A stretch of 25,935 nt of DNA, taken from contig DJWK01000017.1 in the NCBI GenBank assembly GCA_002441555.1, positions 41,375 through 67,309 of the forward strand, written 5' to 3'. A program made the position numbers and the translations under genes. The notes beneath the pieces were generated by a model. The model saw nothing but the letters and a program-made list of their open reading frames with translations, was not told the DNA's origin and did no database searches. Within the stretch, counting starts at the first letter, position 1. Every line of letters starts with the position of its first letter. Below, piece after piece: positions 1 to 7,717 of the stretch. This stretch comes from Thermodesulfobacteriaceae bacterium UBA6232. Lineage in GTDB: Bacteria > Desulfobacterota > Thermodesulfobacteria > Thermodesulfobacteriales > Thermodesulfobacteriaceae.

Positions 1-323
1 TTGAAAGAGCAGTAATTACCTGCCCCGAAGAGTATATAGATGTCATATATTTGACAGATCCCTTCAATGAAGGGGGATCCTTAGAAAGATTTTCTTTTTA
101 TGAAGAAGAAATTTTTCCTCAAAATGGCACAGATTTTGATAGTATTGAATCGGAGATAAAACCTTTGGATGAGATGGAACGGGAGGCAATTTTGAAGGCT
201 TTAAGACTTACCAAGGGCAATAAAACCAGAGCAGCAGAACTTCTGGGAATCACAGTGAGAACTTTAAGAAACAAACTTAAAGAATACGAAGAAAAAGGGC
301 TTTTACCTCAGGGAGGTTTTTAA
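1..323 (+). CDS. Sigma-54-dependent response regulator/activator, C-terminal part (5' end outside window)
   Basis: The frame is open from the left edge (first full codon at base 3), so this is the last 106 codons of a longer gene and the apparent internal TTG at 51 is not a real start. The first residues (ERAVITCPEEYI) match the end of the AAA+ domain of NtrC-family activators, which usually reads 'ENVIERAVIL..'. A linker of about 40 residues follows, then a Fis-type helix-turn-helix (AILKAL, KTRAAELLGIT, VRTLRNKLKEY). The family binds enhancer-like sites and activates RNA polymerase-sigma54. Its stop overlaps the flgB start by one base (TAATG), so it is probably the FlrC/FleR-like regulator of the flagellar genes. 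That assignment rests on context; the receiver domain and most of the ATPase lie outside the window. Confidence 0.85.
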   Translation, partial: ERAVITCPEEYIDVIYLTDPFNEGGSLERFSFYEEEIFPQNGTDFDSIESEIKPLDEMEREAILKALRLTKGNKTRAAELLGITVRTLRNKLKEYEEKGLLPQGGF

Positions 324-718
324 TGTTCGGGAGCTTTCAGAAACTACTTGATACCGTCAAATTATCGTTAAAACTCAGGTCGCAAAGGCACGAGCTAATC
401 TCCTCAAACATTGCCAATGTTGACACACCCGGTTATAGAAGAAAAGATATCCCCTTTGAAAAAATCATGCAAAGTTATTTAGAAAAGGAGCGTTTTCTTA
501 AAACCACCCATCCTAAGCACTTTATTAAAAGGGAAAGAACCCTTAAAGATTTGATTCAAAGTTTTGATACTCAAACTCTTGGGACACCGAATAATGTCAG
601 TCTTGAGGAGGAGATGACTAGTTTAATGGAAAACCAATTACTTTATGAAAGCACCCTTCAGGCCTTATCAAAAGAACTTGAAAGACTAAAAGAAATTATA
701 ACCGAGGGAGGTAGATAG
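323..718 (+). CDS. flgB: Flagellar basal-body rod protein FlgB
   Basis: FlgB is a proximal-rod subunit of the flagellar basal body, exported through the flagellar type III system and placed next to the MS ring. The 131-residue length is normal for the family. The N-terminal motif SNIANVDTPGYR (about residues 28-39) is the conserved flagellar rod/hook N-terminal signature, and the C-terminal helix is the usual amphipathic one. The ATG at 323 has a strong Shine-Dalgarno sequence (GGGAGG, 6-nt spacing) and shares one base with the stop of the preceding regulator. flgC follows after 2 nt. The flgB-flgC-fliE-fliF-fliG order is the standard early flagellar operon, so the assignment is secure. Confidence 0.96.
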   Translation: MFGSFQKLLDTVKLSLKLRSQRHELISSNIANVDTPGYRRKDIPFEKIMQSYLEKERFLKTTHPKHFIKRERTLKDLIQSFDTQTLGTPNNVSLEEEMTSLMENQLLYESTLQALSKELERLKEIITEGGR

Positions 719-720
719 AA

Positions 721-1131
721 ATGAATCTCCTCAAAGCGGGAAAAATTGCGCAAAGTGGCCTCTTAGCGCAAAGAATAAGAATTAATGTAGCGGCAACCAA
801 TCTTGCCAATGCACAGGTAACAAGGACCCTTGAAGGGGGCCCTTACAGAGCTAAAAATGTGGTCCTACGAGCGGTTCCCTTTGAGCCTAAGAATCCCGTT
901 CTTAAAAAAGTGGAAGTAGTTGATATCAAAGATGATCCTACTCCCTTTAAAGAGGTTTATGATCCGGGACATCCTGATGCAGATGAAAGGGGAATAGTTA
1001 AATATCCCAATGTGGATGTTATAACCGAAATGGTTGAGCTTCTCTCTGCCAGTAGAGCTTATGAAGCCAATTTGGCGGTGCTTTCAACCACAAAGAGTAT
1101 GTATTTGAGAACCCTTGAGCTTCTTAAATAA
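721..1131 (+). CDS. flgC: Flagellar basal-body rod protein FlgC
   Basis: This is a proximal-rod subunit that assembles with FlgB, FlgF and FliE. The 136-residue product has the N-terminal rod signature in the form AATNLANAQVTR (about residues 25-36). It ends with the typical FlgC C-terminus, containing VDVITEMVELLSASRAYEAN and a final helix. GGAGG lies 9 nt before the ATG, inside the end of flgB. The N-terminal signature is slightly unusual in having AQVTR where most homologues have a DTPGY-like turn, which is common in FlgC. The gene is followed by a 23-nt gap with a strong Shine-Dalgarno for fliE. Confidence 0.96.
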   Translation: MNLLKAGKIAQSGLLAQRIRINVAATNLANAQVTRTLEGGPYRAKNVVLRAVPFEPKNPVLKKVEVVDIKDDPTPFKEVYDPGHPDADERGIVKYPNVDVITEMVELLSASRAYEANLAVLSTTKSMYLRTLELLK

Positions 1132-1154
1132 ACTCTAAATGAGGGGGGAGATTT

Positions 1155-1436
1155 ATGAAAATTTCAGGACTTGGAAATATAAACTTGTATAAGCAAATAG
1201 AAAAAATTGATAAAAATTCTGATTTTGGTAAAGTTCTTCTGGAGAGTTTAAAGGAAATTGATAAAAAAGAAAAGGAAGCAGAGGCGGCCCTTGAGAGCCT
1301 TGCAAAAGGTGAAGATATTGATCCTGCAGAAGTTGCTATGAAAATTTCTTCTGCTGATGCGAGTATGAAACTCCTTTTAAGAATAAGAAACAAAGTATTA
1401 GAGGCCTACCAAGAAATTATGAGGATGCAAATCTAA
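1155..1436 (+). CDS. fliE: Flagellar hook-basal body complex protein FliE
   Basis: FliE is the small adaptor that joins the MS ring (FliF) to the proximal rod and is among the first proteins exported by the flagellar apparatus. The 93-residue, helix-rich product has a usual FliE length. Its C-terminal half (EVAMKISSADASMKLLLRIR, then a VLEAYQEIMRMQI end) is the conserved FliE core. A very purine-rich Shine-Dalgarno (GGGGGAG) precedes the ATG. It sits between flgC and fliF, as expected. Confidence 0.95.
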   Translation: MKISGLGNINLYKQIEKIDKNSDFGKVLLESLKEIDKKEKEAEAALESLAKGEDIDPAEVAMKISSADASMKLLLRIRNKVLEAYQEIMRMQI

Positions 1437-1448
1437 AAAGGGTAAATT

Positions 1449-3002
1449 ATGGCACCTCTTAATTTTAAAAATCTTTTAGGTCAACTGAAAGATTTCTGGA
1501 GTAAATTAACACCTAAACAAAAGGGAATTTATCTGGGTGGAGTTTTGGGGCTTGCCCTCTTAATTGCTTTGCTTTTTTGGTATCTCCAAAGGGTTTCCTA
1601 TGGGCTTCTTTATTCAGGGCTTGATGAAAATACAGCAGGTCAGATTGTTCAGTATTTAAAGGAACAGAAAATTCCCTATAGGATAGAGAAAGATGGAAGT
1701 ATCTATGTGCCTGAAGAAAAAGTTCCTGAAATCAGGATGGAGATAGCAAGCAAGGGCTTACTTGGAGGCACAGGGCCTGGTTTTGAACTTTTTGATAAAG
1801 AAAAACTTGGGCTAACCGAATTTCAGGAAAAAGTGAATTATCAAAGGGCTCTTGAGGGGGAACTTGCAAGGACTATAAAGGGAATTAAAGGAGTTAAGTC
1901 TGTTAGAGTTCATCTTGCCCTCCCTAAGGAGAGTATTTTTCTTGAGGAGGAAAAGCCTGCTAAAGCTTCGGTTTTACTTGAATTAAATCCGGGATATACC
2001 TTAACCCCTGAGCAGGTCAGAGGAATCATCAATCTTGTAAGTGGGGCAGTGCCAAAGCTTGAACCTAAAAATGTAATAGTGGTTGACGCGCAAACCGGTA
2101 AAAAATTGAACATAGCCGAGGATGAGACTGGATTATCTTTAAATCAGTTGGCTTATAAAAGAAGGGTGGAAGAAAATCTTAAAAATAAAATTGAAGAAAT
2201 GCTCTTTCAGGCTTTAGGTTATGGAAAGGCCATTGCTCAGGTGACTGTAGATATGTCCTTTGATAATGAGAGTATAAAGGAGGAAATTGTCAATCCTGAG
2301 CAGTCAGCGGTGATTTCAGAGGATCTTGAAGAGGAGAATAGGCAAAGCACTACTCCAGCTGAGGGTGGGGTTGCTGGGGTAAAAGGTGCTTTAACCGAAA
2401 AATTTGAAGCAACAGGTCAACCAGCTCAGGGAGAAACCTATTCTAAAAAACGGGCCGTTAGAAATTATGAGGTAACAAAAAAGATCAGAAATCTTGAAAT
2501 TTCTCCTGGCAGTATTAAAAGAATTAGTGTAGCTGTTCTTGTTGATAAAAAGGTTCTTTCTGAAAATGATACAGCCAAGATTGAATGGATAGAGAATTTA
2601 GTTAAAGGGGCCATTGGTTATAATCCTGAGAGGGGTGATGAAGTCAAGGTTGAGGCTAAAACTTTTACAGAGATTCCTGCACCCAAGCCAGGCTTGAAAG
2701 ATTACCTTGCCATGCTTTACAAACCTCTTCTTATAATTCTTGCTTTAATACTTCTTTACTTTTTGGTTGTTAGACCCCTTATTAAGAGTTTAAAGCCTGC
2801 TCCTCTAGAGGTTGCTAAAGCTCCAGAGGTTCCTCCTGCTGAGAAATTAGAAGAAGTAATTGAAGAAGAGGAAGTTTTACCAAGAGAGATTGCCATAGGT
2901 ATTATAAGAAGTCAGCCTGAGAGAGCAGCAGCCCTTGTTAAAAAGTGGCTGCTTGAAGAAACCCTTGAAGAACGTAAAAAGGCCTTAGCTGAAGCGAAAT
3001 AA
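1449..3002 (+). CDS. fliF: Flagellar M-ring (MS-ring) protein FliF
   Basis: FliF forms the inner-membrane MS ring on which the rotor and export gate assemble. The 517 residues show the expected layout: a cytoplasmic start, a first membrane segment at about 28-47, a large periplasmic ring-building region (YscJ/FliF type, with LLYSGLDENTAGQIVQYL at the start of RBM1), and a second membrane segment at about 424-441. The cytoplasmic tail ends in an amphipathic helix containing RSQPERAAALVKKWL, the kind of sequence that binds the FliG N-terminal domain. The region around residues 290-330 is Gly/Glu/Thr-rich and low complexity, a flexible loop common in this family. The length is at the short end of the family's normal range. 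One base separates its stop from the fliG start. Confidence 0.96.
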   Translation: MAPLNFKNLLGQLKDFWSKLTPKQKGIYLGGVLGLALLIALLFWYLQRVSYGLLYSGLDENTAGQIVQYLKEQKIPYRIEKDGSIYVPEEKVPEIRMEIASKGLLGGTGPGFELFDKEKLGLTEFQEKVNYQRALEGELARTIKGIKGVKSVRVHLALPKESIFLEEEKPAKASVLLELNPGYTLTPEQVRGIINLVSGAVPKLEPKNVIVVDAQTGKKLNIAEDETGLSLNQLAYKRRVEENLKNKIEEMLFQALGYGKAIAQVTVDMSFDNESIKEEIVNPEQSAVISEDLEEENRQSTTPAEGGVAGVKGALTEKFEATGQPAQGETYSKKRAVRNYEVTKKIRNLEISPGSIKRISVAVLVDKKVLSENDTAKIEWIENLVKGAIGYNPERGDEVKVEAKTFTEIPAPKPGLKDYLAMLYKPLLIILALILLYFLVVRPLIKSLKPAPLEVAKAPEVPPAEKLEEVIEEEEVLPREIAIGIIRSQPERAAALVKKWLLEETLEERKKALAEAK

Positions 3003-3003
3003 T

Positions 3004-4014
3004 ATGGCCAAATTAGACCCTGATAAACTTACCGGGCCTCAAAAGGCTGCCATTTTTCTCATGCTTATGGGTGAAGAATTTACTTCTCAGGTTTATAAAC
3101 ATCTTGATGAAGAGGATATTAAAAGAATAGGAATTGAAATGGCCAAAATTGATTATATTCCTACAGAGGTTGCTAAAAAAGTATTAGAAGAAGCCAACAT
3201 TGAGGCTAAAGACCTCCTTGCCAATATTAACTTATCACCCGATGAGTTTTTAAAGAAAAGCTTGATAGAAGCTTATGGAGAAAGGGGAAAACAGTTATAT
3301 GAGGAAATAAAAAAAGAGGTCGGACCAGAGACCTTTAAGAAACTTAAAAAATTGGATCCCAAGACCATTGCCAACTTTCTTGCCAATGAACATCCACAAA
3401 CTATTGCTATAATTCTTGTGCATCTTGAGCCTGAATTGGCAGGTCAAGTTCTTCAGCTTTTGCCTGAAAGAATAAGAAGTGAGGTTCTTTTACGTATAGC
3501 CTTACTTGATAAGGTGGATCCTGAAATTGTTAAGGAGATCAGCGATGCCCTTGAAGAGGAATTAAAGGCAGTAGGTGGCGCCCTTGGAAAGAAAATCGGA
3601 GGGGCTGAAAAGGCTGCAGAGATCTTATCCCATGCTGGACGAGAGCTTGAAGATGAAATTCTAACGGAAATAGAAGATGAAAATGCCCCTCTTGCTGAAG
3701 AAATAAGAAAATATCTCTTCACCTTTGAAGACTTTCTCAAGGTTGATGATTTTGCCATTCAGACCATCTTGCGAGAGATCTCCACAGATGATCTTAAACT
3801 GGCTTTGAAGGGTGCTTCGCCCGAATTAAAAGAGAAGTTTTTTAGAAATATGAGCAAGCGTGCCGCTGATCTTATTAAAGAAGAACTTGAAATGATGGGT
3901 CCAGTAAGGATAACCGAGGTTGAAAAGGCCCAGATGAATATCATAAGGGTTGCTAAAAAGCTTGAACAAGAAGGAAAAATCGTTCTTACAAGAGGAGAAG
4001 AAGAATTTGTCTAA
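3004..4014 (+). CDS. fliG: Flagellar motor switch protein FliG
   Basis: FliG is the rotor protein at the top of the C ring: its N domain binds the FliF tail, its middle domain binds FliM, and its C domain meets the MotA stator. The 336-residue product has the usual length. Visible features are the N-terminal helical domain (GPQKAAIFLMLMGEE), the middle-domain EHPQ motif (FLANEHPQTIAIIL, about residues 124-137), and the C-terminal domain rich in alternating charges with GPVRITEVEKAQ near the end. It starts one base after fliF with little Shine-Dalgarno, which suggests translational coupling. Its last 8 bases overlap the likely fliH start. Confidence 0.97.
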   Translation: MAKLDPDKLTGPQKAAIFLMLMGEEFTSQVYKHLDEEDIKRIGIEMAKIDYIPTEVAKKVLEEANIEAKDLLANINLSPDEFLKKSLIEAYGERGKQLYEEIKKEVGPETFKKLKKLDPKTIANFLANEHPQTIAIILVHLEPELAGQVLQLLPERIRSEVLLRIALLDKVDPEIVKEISDALEEELKAVGGALGKKIGGAEKAAEILSHAGRELEDEILTEIEDENAPLAEEIRKYLFTFEDFLKVDDFAIQTILREISTDDLKLALKGASPELKEKFFRNMSKRAADLIKEELEMMGPVRITEVEKAQMNIIRVAKKLEQEGKIVLTRGEEEFV

Positions 4015-4753
4015 AATTATCAAAGCAGAAAAGATCATAAATTTGGAAGTATTAACTCCTAAAAGAAATTTTTCCGAAGAGGAAGTGTTTTGTCCTTTAG
4101 TTCATGAGGAAGAGGTTTTAAAAAAAACTGAAGGATATATTTCCCAGGATAATAAAGAGCTTAATCCTTCTCAGGAAGATATAAATGAGATTTATCAAAA
4201 AGCCTATGAAGAGGGTTTCCAAAAGGGTTATGAAGAGGGATTTAAAAAGGCAGAAAAAGAGGGTTTTGAAAAGGGCTTAGAAAAGGCAAAACTTAATCTT
4301 GAGGAAGAAAAAAAGAAACTTCAAAGAGAAATAGAGAGTTTAAAGGAAGAAGAAAAGAAAAGATTTGAGGAATTTTTAAAGAGACTTGATAAAGAACTTG
4401 AGAATCTTATTTTGAACCTTGACAAGGAGATCCTTAATCTTTCTTTAGAAATTGCTAAAAAACTGACCTTAAAAACTATAGAAACTGACAGAGAACTTCT
4501 TTTGAGAATTTTGAGAGAGGCCTTGAAGTATATTGCTGAAGGAACAGAGGTTATAGTTAAGGTTCATCCTGATGAGGTTTCAAAGCTTTATGATAAAAGG
4601 GAAGATCTTCCTAAAAATTATCGTATAAAAATTGTTCCTGACCCTGGAATTTCAAAGGGAGGTCTCTTTATTGAGACAAAATTGGGTATTATTGATGCAA
4701 CTCTTGAAAAAAGGTTTGAAAGGCTTTTAAAGGCTCTTGAGAATGAAGATTAG
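4007..4753 (+). CDS. fliH: Flagellar assembly protein FliH (ATPase stator/regulator)
   Basis: FliH forms the peripheral stalk of the flagellar export ATPase, holding FliI and linking it to the C ring. I place the start at the TTG at 4007 (248 residues), because AGGAG lies 9 nt upstream and the overlap with fliG is then only 8 nt. The open frame extends upstream to a TTG at 3950, but that would add a Lys-rich tail encoded wholly inside fliG. Residues 66-94 carry the FliH glycine-repeat helix: A66, G70, G74, G78, A82, G86, G90, A94, a small residue every fourth position. A long Glu/Lys coiled coil follows (about 95-145), then the C-terminal domain that binds FliI (EVIVKVHPDEV, PDPGISKGG). The sequence ends overlapping fliI by 11 nt. 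Confidence 0.93.
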   Translation: MSKIIKAEKIINLEVLTPKRNFSEEEVFCPLVHEEEVLKKTEGYISQDNKELNPSQEDINEIYQKAYEEGFQKGYEEGFKKAEKEGFEKGLEKAKLNLEEEKKKLQREIESLKEEEKKRFEEFLKRLDKELENLILNLDKEILNLSLEIAKKLTLKTIETDRELLLRILREALKYIAEGTEVIVKVHPDEVSKLYDKREDLPKNYRIKIVPDPGISKGGLFIETKLGIIDATLEKRFERLLKALENED

Positions 4754-6053
4754 TTCACCTTTGCATTTTTACAAAAAATTGGAAGATATACTTCCCTTTG
4801 AAGTTTACGGTTATGTAACCAAGGTTCTCGGTTTAACCATTGAGAGTTCTGGGCCTTTACTGAGGGTGGGTGAGCTTTGTAAAGTAGTGGGAAGAGAAAC
4901 CGAGTTATTAGCAGAGGTTGTGGGATTTAAAGAAGATCGGCTTTTGCTTACAGCTCTTAATGAGATTAGGGGATTAGAAATCGGAGCAAGAGTTATACCT
5001 GTGGGATTATCCAATGCACCTGTAGGAGAAGAATTTATTGGAAGGGTGGTCAATGCCCTTGGTGAGCCCTTGGATCAAAGACCTAAACCAAAACCAACAG
5101 ATTTTTATCCCCTTTATGGTGATCCTTTGAAGCCCTTGGAGAGAGAAAAAATTTCAGAGATTCTGGATGTAGGGATTAAGGCCATAAATGTTCTTCTTAC
5201 CATTGGATGTGGCCAGAGGGTTGCCATTATGGCAGGTTCTGGAGTTGGTAAAAGCACCCTTTTGGGAATGATTGCAAGATATACCAAAGCAGACCTCAAT
5301 GTGGTTGCCCTTATAGGGGAGAGGGGAAGAGAGGTAAGGGATTTTATTGAAAAGGATCTCGGTGAGGAGGGTTTAAAAAGGTCTATTGTGGTAGTGGCTA
5401 CCTCTGATGAGAGTCCAGCTCTAAGAATACGAGCGGCCTTTTATGCCACAGCTTTAGCGGAATATTTTAGAGACAAAGGCCTTAAAGTGCTTCTTCTTAT
5501 GGACAGTCTAACGCGCTTTTGTATGGCAGGAAGAGAAATCGGCCTTGCAGGGGGAGAGCCTCCCACAGCAAGGGGCTATACTCCCTCAGTCTTTGCCATG
5601 CTTCCGAGGTTACTTGAGAGAGCTGGAGTAAGAGTTAAGGCAGGCTCCATAACCGGAATATACACAGTGCTTGTCGAAGGTGATGATGTGAACGATCCCA
5701 TAGCTGACGCCGTAAGGAGTATTGTGGATGGCCACATAGTTCTTTCAAGAGAACTCGCTCAAGAAGGACACTATCCAGCTATTGATGTTCTTTCAAGTAT
5801 TTCAAGGGTTATGAAAGATATTGTTCCAAAAGAACATCTAAAACTATATCAGAAGGCCATAAGTATTCTTGCAACCTACAAAAGGGCTGAAGATTTAATT
5901 AACATAGGTGCTTATGTAAAGGGATCAAACCCTGAGATAGACAGGGCTCTTGAACTTATGCCGAAATTGAGAGAATTTTTGAGGCAAGAGATTGAAGAAG
6001 GCTATAGCTTTAGTGAATCCTATCAAAGACTACAGGAAATACTGAGAGATTAA
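4743..6053 (+). CDS. fliI: Flagellum-specific ATP synthase FliI (export ATPase)
   Basis: FliI is the hexameric ATPase of the flagellar type III export apparatus, related to the F1 beta subunit. I chose the ATG at 4743 (436 residues, a normal length) over a TTG two codons upstream. The P-loop is AGSGVGKST (about residues 164-172). The Walker B strand is LLLMDSLTRF, followed by the GLAGGEPPTARGYTPSVFA block that is diagnostic for type III/flagellar ATPases. The final 80 residues form the helical C-terminal domain (YKRAEDLINIGAY). It overlaps fliH by 11 nt and is followed after 3 nt by fliJ. Confidence 0.97.
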   Translation: MKISSPLHFYKKLEDILPFEVYGYVTKVLGLTIESSGPLLRVGELCKVVGRETELLAEVVGFKEDRLLLTALNEIRGLEIGARVIPVGLSNAPVGEEFIGRVVNALGEPLDQRPKPKPTDFYPLYGDPLKPLEREKISEILDVGIKAINVLLTIGCGQRVAIMAGSGVGKSTLLGMIARYTKADLNVVALIGERGREVRDFIEKDLGEEGLKRSIVVVATSDESPALRIRAAFYATALAEYFRDKGLKVLLLMDSLTRFCMAGREIGLAGGEPPTARGYTPSVFAMLPRLLERAGVRVKAGSITGIYTVLVEGDDVNDPIADAVRSIVDGHIVLSRELAQEGHYPAIDVLSSISRVMKDIVPKEHLKLYQKAISILATYKRAEDLINIGAYVKGSNPEIDRALELMPKLREFLRQEIEEGYSFSESYQRLQEILRD

Positions 6054-6056
6054 CCC

Positions 6057-6494
6057 TTGAGAAGGTTAAAACTATTAAAACTTCTTTCTTGGTATAAGGA
6101 ACTTCAGGAAGAAAAGGCCAAAGTGAGAGTTTATCATGCAAGGATGGCTCTTCAAAAGTTGCTTGAAGAAAAGAAAATTATTGAAGAGGAATATAAAGAG
6201 TGTTTCGATTATCTGCAAAAAGAAAAAACCTTTTTTGCTGACGAGCTTAGAGCTTGGTTTAATTATTTTGAAATATTAAAGGATTTCAGAAATATAGCCG
6301 AAAAAAAAATAGAAACCCAGCAAAAATATCTTGAGGAATTAAAGGAGGAGCTTCTTGAAAAAAATCGTGAAAAGAGACTTATGGAAAGACTTTATGAGAA
6401 AACCCTTTTAAGATTTAACAGAGAGAATTTAAAAAAATTTCTTAAGGAGCTTGATGACTTAGTTTTACTTAGAAGGGGAAGGGGTTTTGATTAA
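6057..6494 (+). CDS. fliJ: Flagellar export protein FliJ
   Basis: FliJ is the coiled-coil central stalk of the export ATPase, similar in role to the gamma subunit of F1, and also escorts chaperones. The 145-residue product is almost entirely helical and charged (heptad-like EEKAKVRVYHARMALQKLLEEK and so on) with no other domain, matching the family's size and character. Sequence conservation in FliJ is always low, so position straight after fliI carries much of the weight. The start is uncertain: the TTG at 6057, 3 nt after the fliI stop, gives the standard short lead-in (RRLKLLKLLSWYK) but has only a weak Shine-Dalgarno, and no better start exists nearby. Confidence 0.88.
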   Translation: MRRLKLLKLLSWYKELQEEKAKVRVYHARMALQKLLEEKKIIEEEYKECFDYLQKEKTFFADELRAWFNYFEILKDFRNIAEKKIETQQKYLEELKEELLEKNREKRLMERLYEKTLLRFNRENLKKFLKELDDLVLLRRGRGFD

Positions 6495-7014
6495 AACGGG
6501 AACCCTTTTTAGGATAATTTTTCTTCTTATCATTGTTAAATTTTTCCTAAGTGGAGTTTATGTTTATTCTGAATATACTAAAGATAGGAAGCCCAAGGAA
6601 GGTCCCGCCTATAATTGCCCTCCTGAATTCAGTGATTTACTTTTGATTGAAAAAAGAAGGCTTCTTGAGAGGGCAAAGGAGCTTGAAGTTAAAGAAAGGG
6701 AGCTAAAGCTTCTTGAGCAAAAGATAAATGAACAGATGAATGCCCTAACGGAACTTTCTCAAGAGGTTGAGGAAAAGCTTAATAAAATTTCTGCCATAAG
6801 AGATGAAAGAATCAAACTTCTTGTCAAGGCTTATTCAGAGATGAGCCCGAGGAAGGCAGCAGAACAGCTTTTGAATATGGATAGGGAGATGGCTATAAAA
6901 ATTCTAAGCCAGATGAAAAGCACACAGGTGGCAAGTATTTTAAGTGCCATGCCTCCGGATAAGGCAGCTACTCTGGCTGAGGCTCTTTCTGGATTTCCAC
7001 CGCGCGAATATTAA
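6487..7014 (+). CDS. MotE-like flagellar protein with MgtE N-terminal-type domain
   Basis: The 175-residue protein has one N-terminal membrane anchor (about residues 5-27), a Glu/Lys coiled coil (about 50-112), and a C-terminal helical domain of the MgtE_N type (MSPRKAAEQLLNMDREMAIKILSQ, STQVASILSAMPPDKAATL). This layout matches MotE-family proteins, which are often the last gene after fliJ and in some bacteria act in the periplasm as chaperone or partner for motor proteins. I choose the TTG at 6487: a purine-rich AAGGGGAAGGGG precedes it and it overlaps fliJ by 8 nt, as fliH overlaps fliG. Its last 47 bases overlap tatC on the opposite strand. The exact role here is inferred from context. 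Confidence 0.82.
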   Translation: MIKTGTLFRIIFLLIIVKFFLSGVYVYSEYTKDRKPKEGPAYNCPPEFSDLLLIEKRRLLERAKELEVKERELKLLEQKINEQMNALTELSQEVEEKLNKISAIRDERIKLLVKAYSEMSPRKAAEQLLNMDREMAIKILSQMKSTQVASILSAMPPDKAATLAEALSGFPPREY

Positions 7015-7714
7015 CCTTTTCAAGAAATCTCCCAAGAAATAATCCCAGTTCAAAAAGTATATAAAGAGGGATAGCAAGGAGACTCATATTTATAGCATCA
7101 GGTGTAGGGGTAATAATGGCTGCAAAAACCACGCAGAAAAAAAAGATTTCTTTGCGATATTTAGCTACTTTATAAGGTTTAAGTATTTTTAAAAGACTCA
7201 AAAGGGCTAAAAAAAGTGGAAGTTCGAAGATAAGGCCAAAGATAATTAAAAAAAAACTGAAAAAATTGACAAAATGAGATAAAGAAATACTTGCTTCAAG
7301 GCTTTCAGTTTTAAAGGATATAAGAAATTTAATACCATAGGGAAGGGTTATAAAATAGGCAAAGGCAACCCCGAGGTAAAAGAAAATAAGCCCCAAAAAA
7401 TAAAACATTAAAAAAAAGCTTTTTTTAAGATGGAGTACTTCATCAAAGAGAGATAGCAAACCAAAATAGATTAACGGAAAGACAAGAATTAGAAAAATGC
7501 AAAAGGAAAAACGAAGCAAAGATAAAAGGGGTTCAGAGACCGTGAAAAAAACAAAATTTTGCTGAAATTTTTTTTCAAGATGAAGGAGGATTTGGGGTGA
7601 GTAAAAAAAGATAGCTATATAAAGGATAAGTGAGGGTGGAAGTATATAGAACCCTTTTTTTTTGAAAAGGAGGAAGATAGATTTAAGAGCCTTTACAAAA
7701 TAAGAACGGTTCAT
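6968..7714 (-). CDS. tatC: TatC family protein, atypical (twin-arginine translocase core component or paralogue)
   Basis: The 248-residue, multi-spanning membrane protein has about six hydrophobic segments. Its C-terminal two thirds match TatC well: a YLGVAFAYFITLPYGIKFL block, then FGLIFELP, and the hallmark AAIITPTPDAINMSLLAIPL with an FEL end. The N-terminal third is unusual. The HL.ELR.R start motif is absent and the loop after the second helix reads LLSLFDEVLHLKK, instead of the W.F..PaLY..E block that contains the signal-peptide-binding Phe and Glu of E. coli TatC (F94, E103). No tatA/tatB is nearby. It follows purQ by 3 nt and so is probably co-transcribed. It may be a diverged working TatC or a paralogue with another job; family membership is firmer than function. 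Confidence 0.8.
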   Translation of the reverse strand: MNRSYFVKALKSIFLLFKKKGFYILPPSLILYIAIFFYSPQILLHLEKKFQQNFVFFTVSEPLLSLLRFSFCIFLILVFPLIYFGLLSLFDEVLHLKKSFFLMFYFLGLIFFYLGVAFAYFITLPYGIKFLISFKTESLEASISLSHFVNFFSFFLIIFGLIFELPLFLALLSLLKILKPYKVAKYRKEIFFFCVVFAAIITPTPDAINMSLLAIPLYILFELGLFLGRFLEKVNIRAVEIQKEPQPE

Positions 7715-7717
7715 TTA

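Noticed and set aside
3950..4006. Upstream extension of fliH to a TTG at 3950
   Set aside because: It would lie inside fliG, has no ribosome site at the right distance, and adds a Lys-rich tail; the TTG at 4007 has AGGAG at 9 nt.
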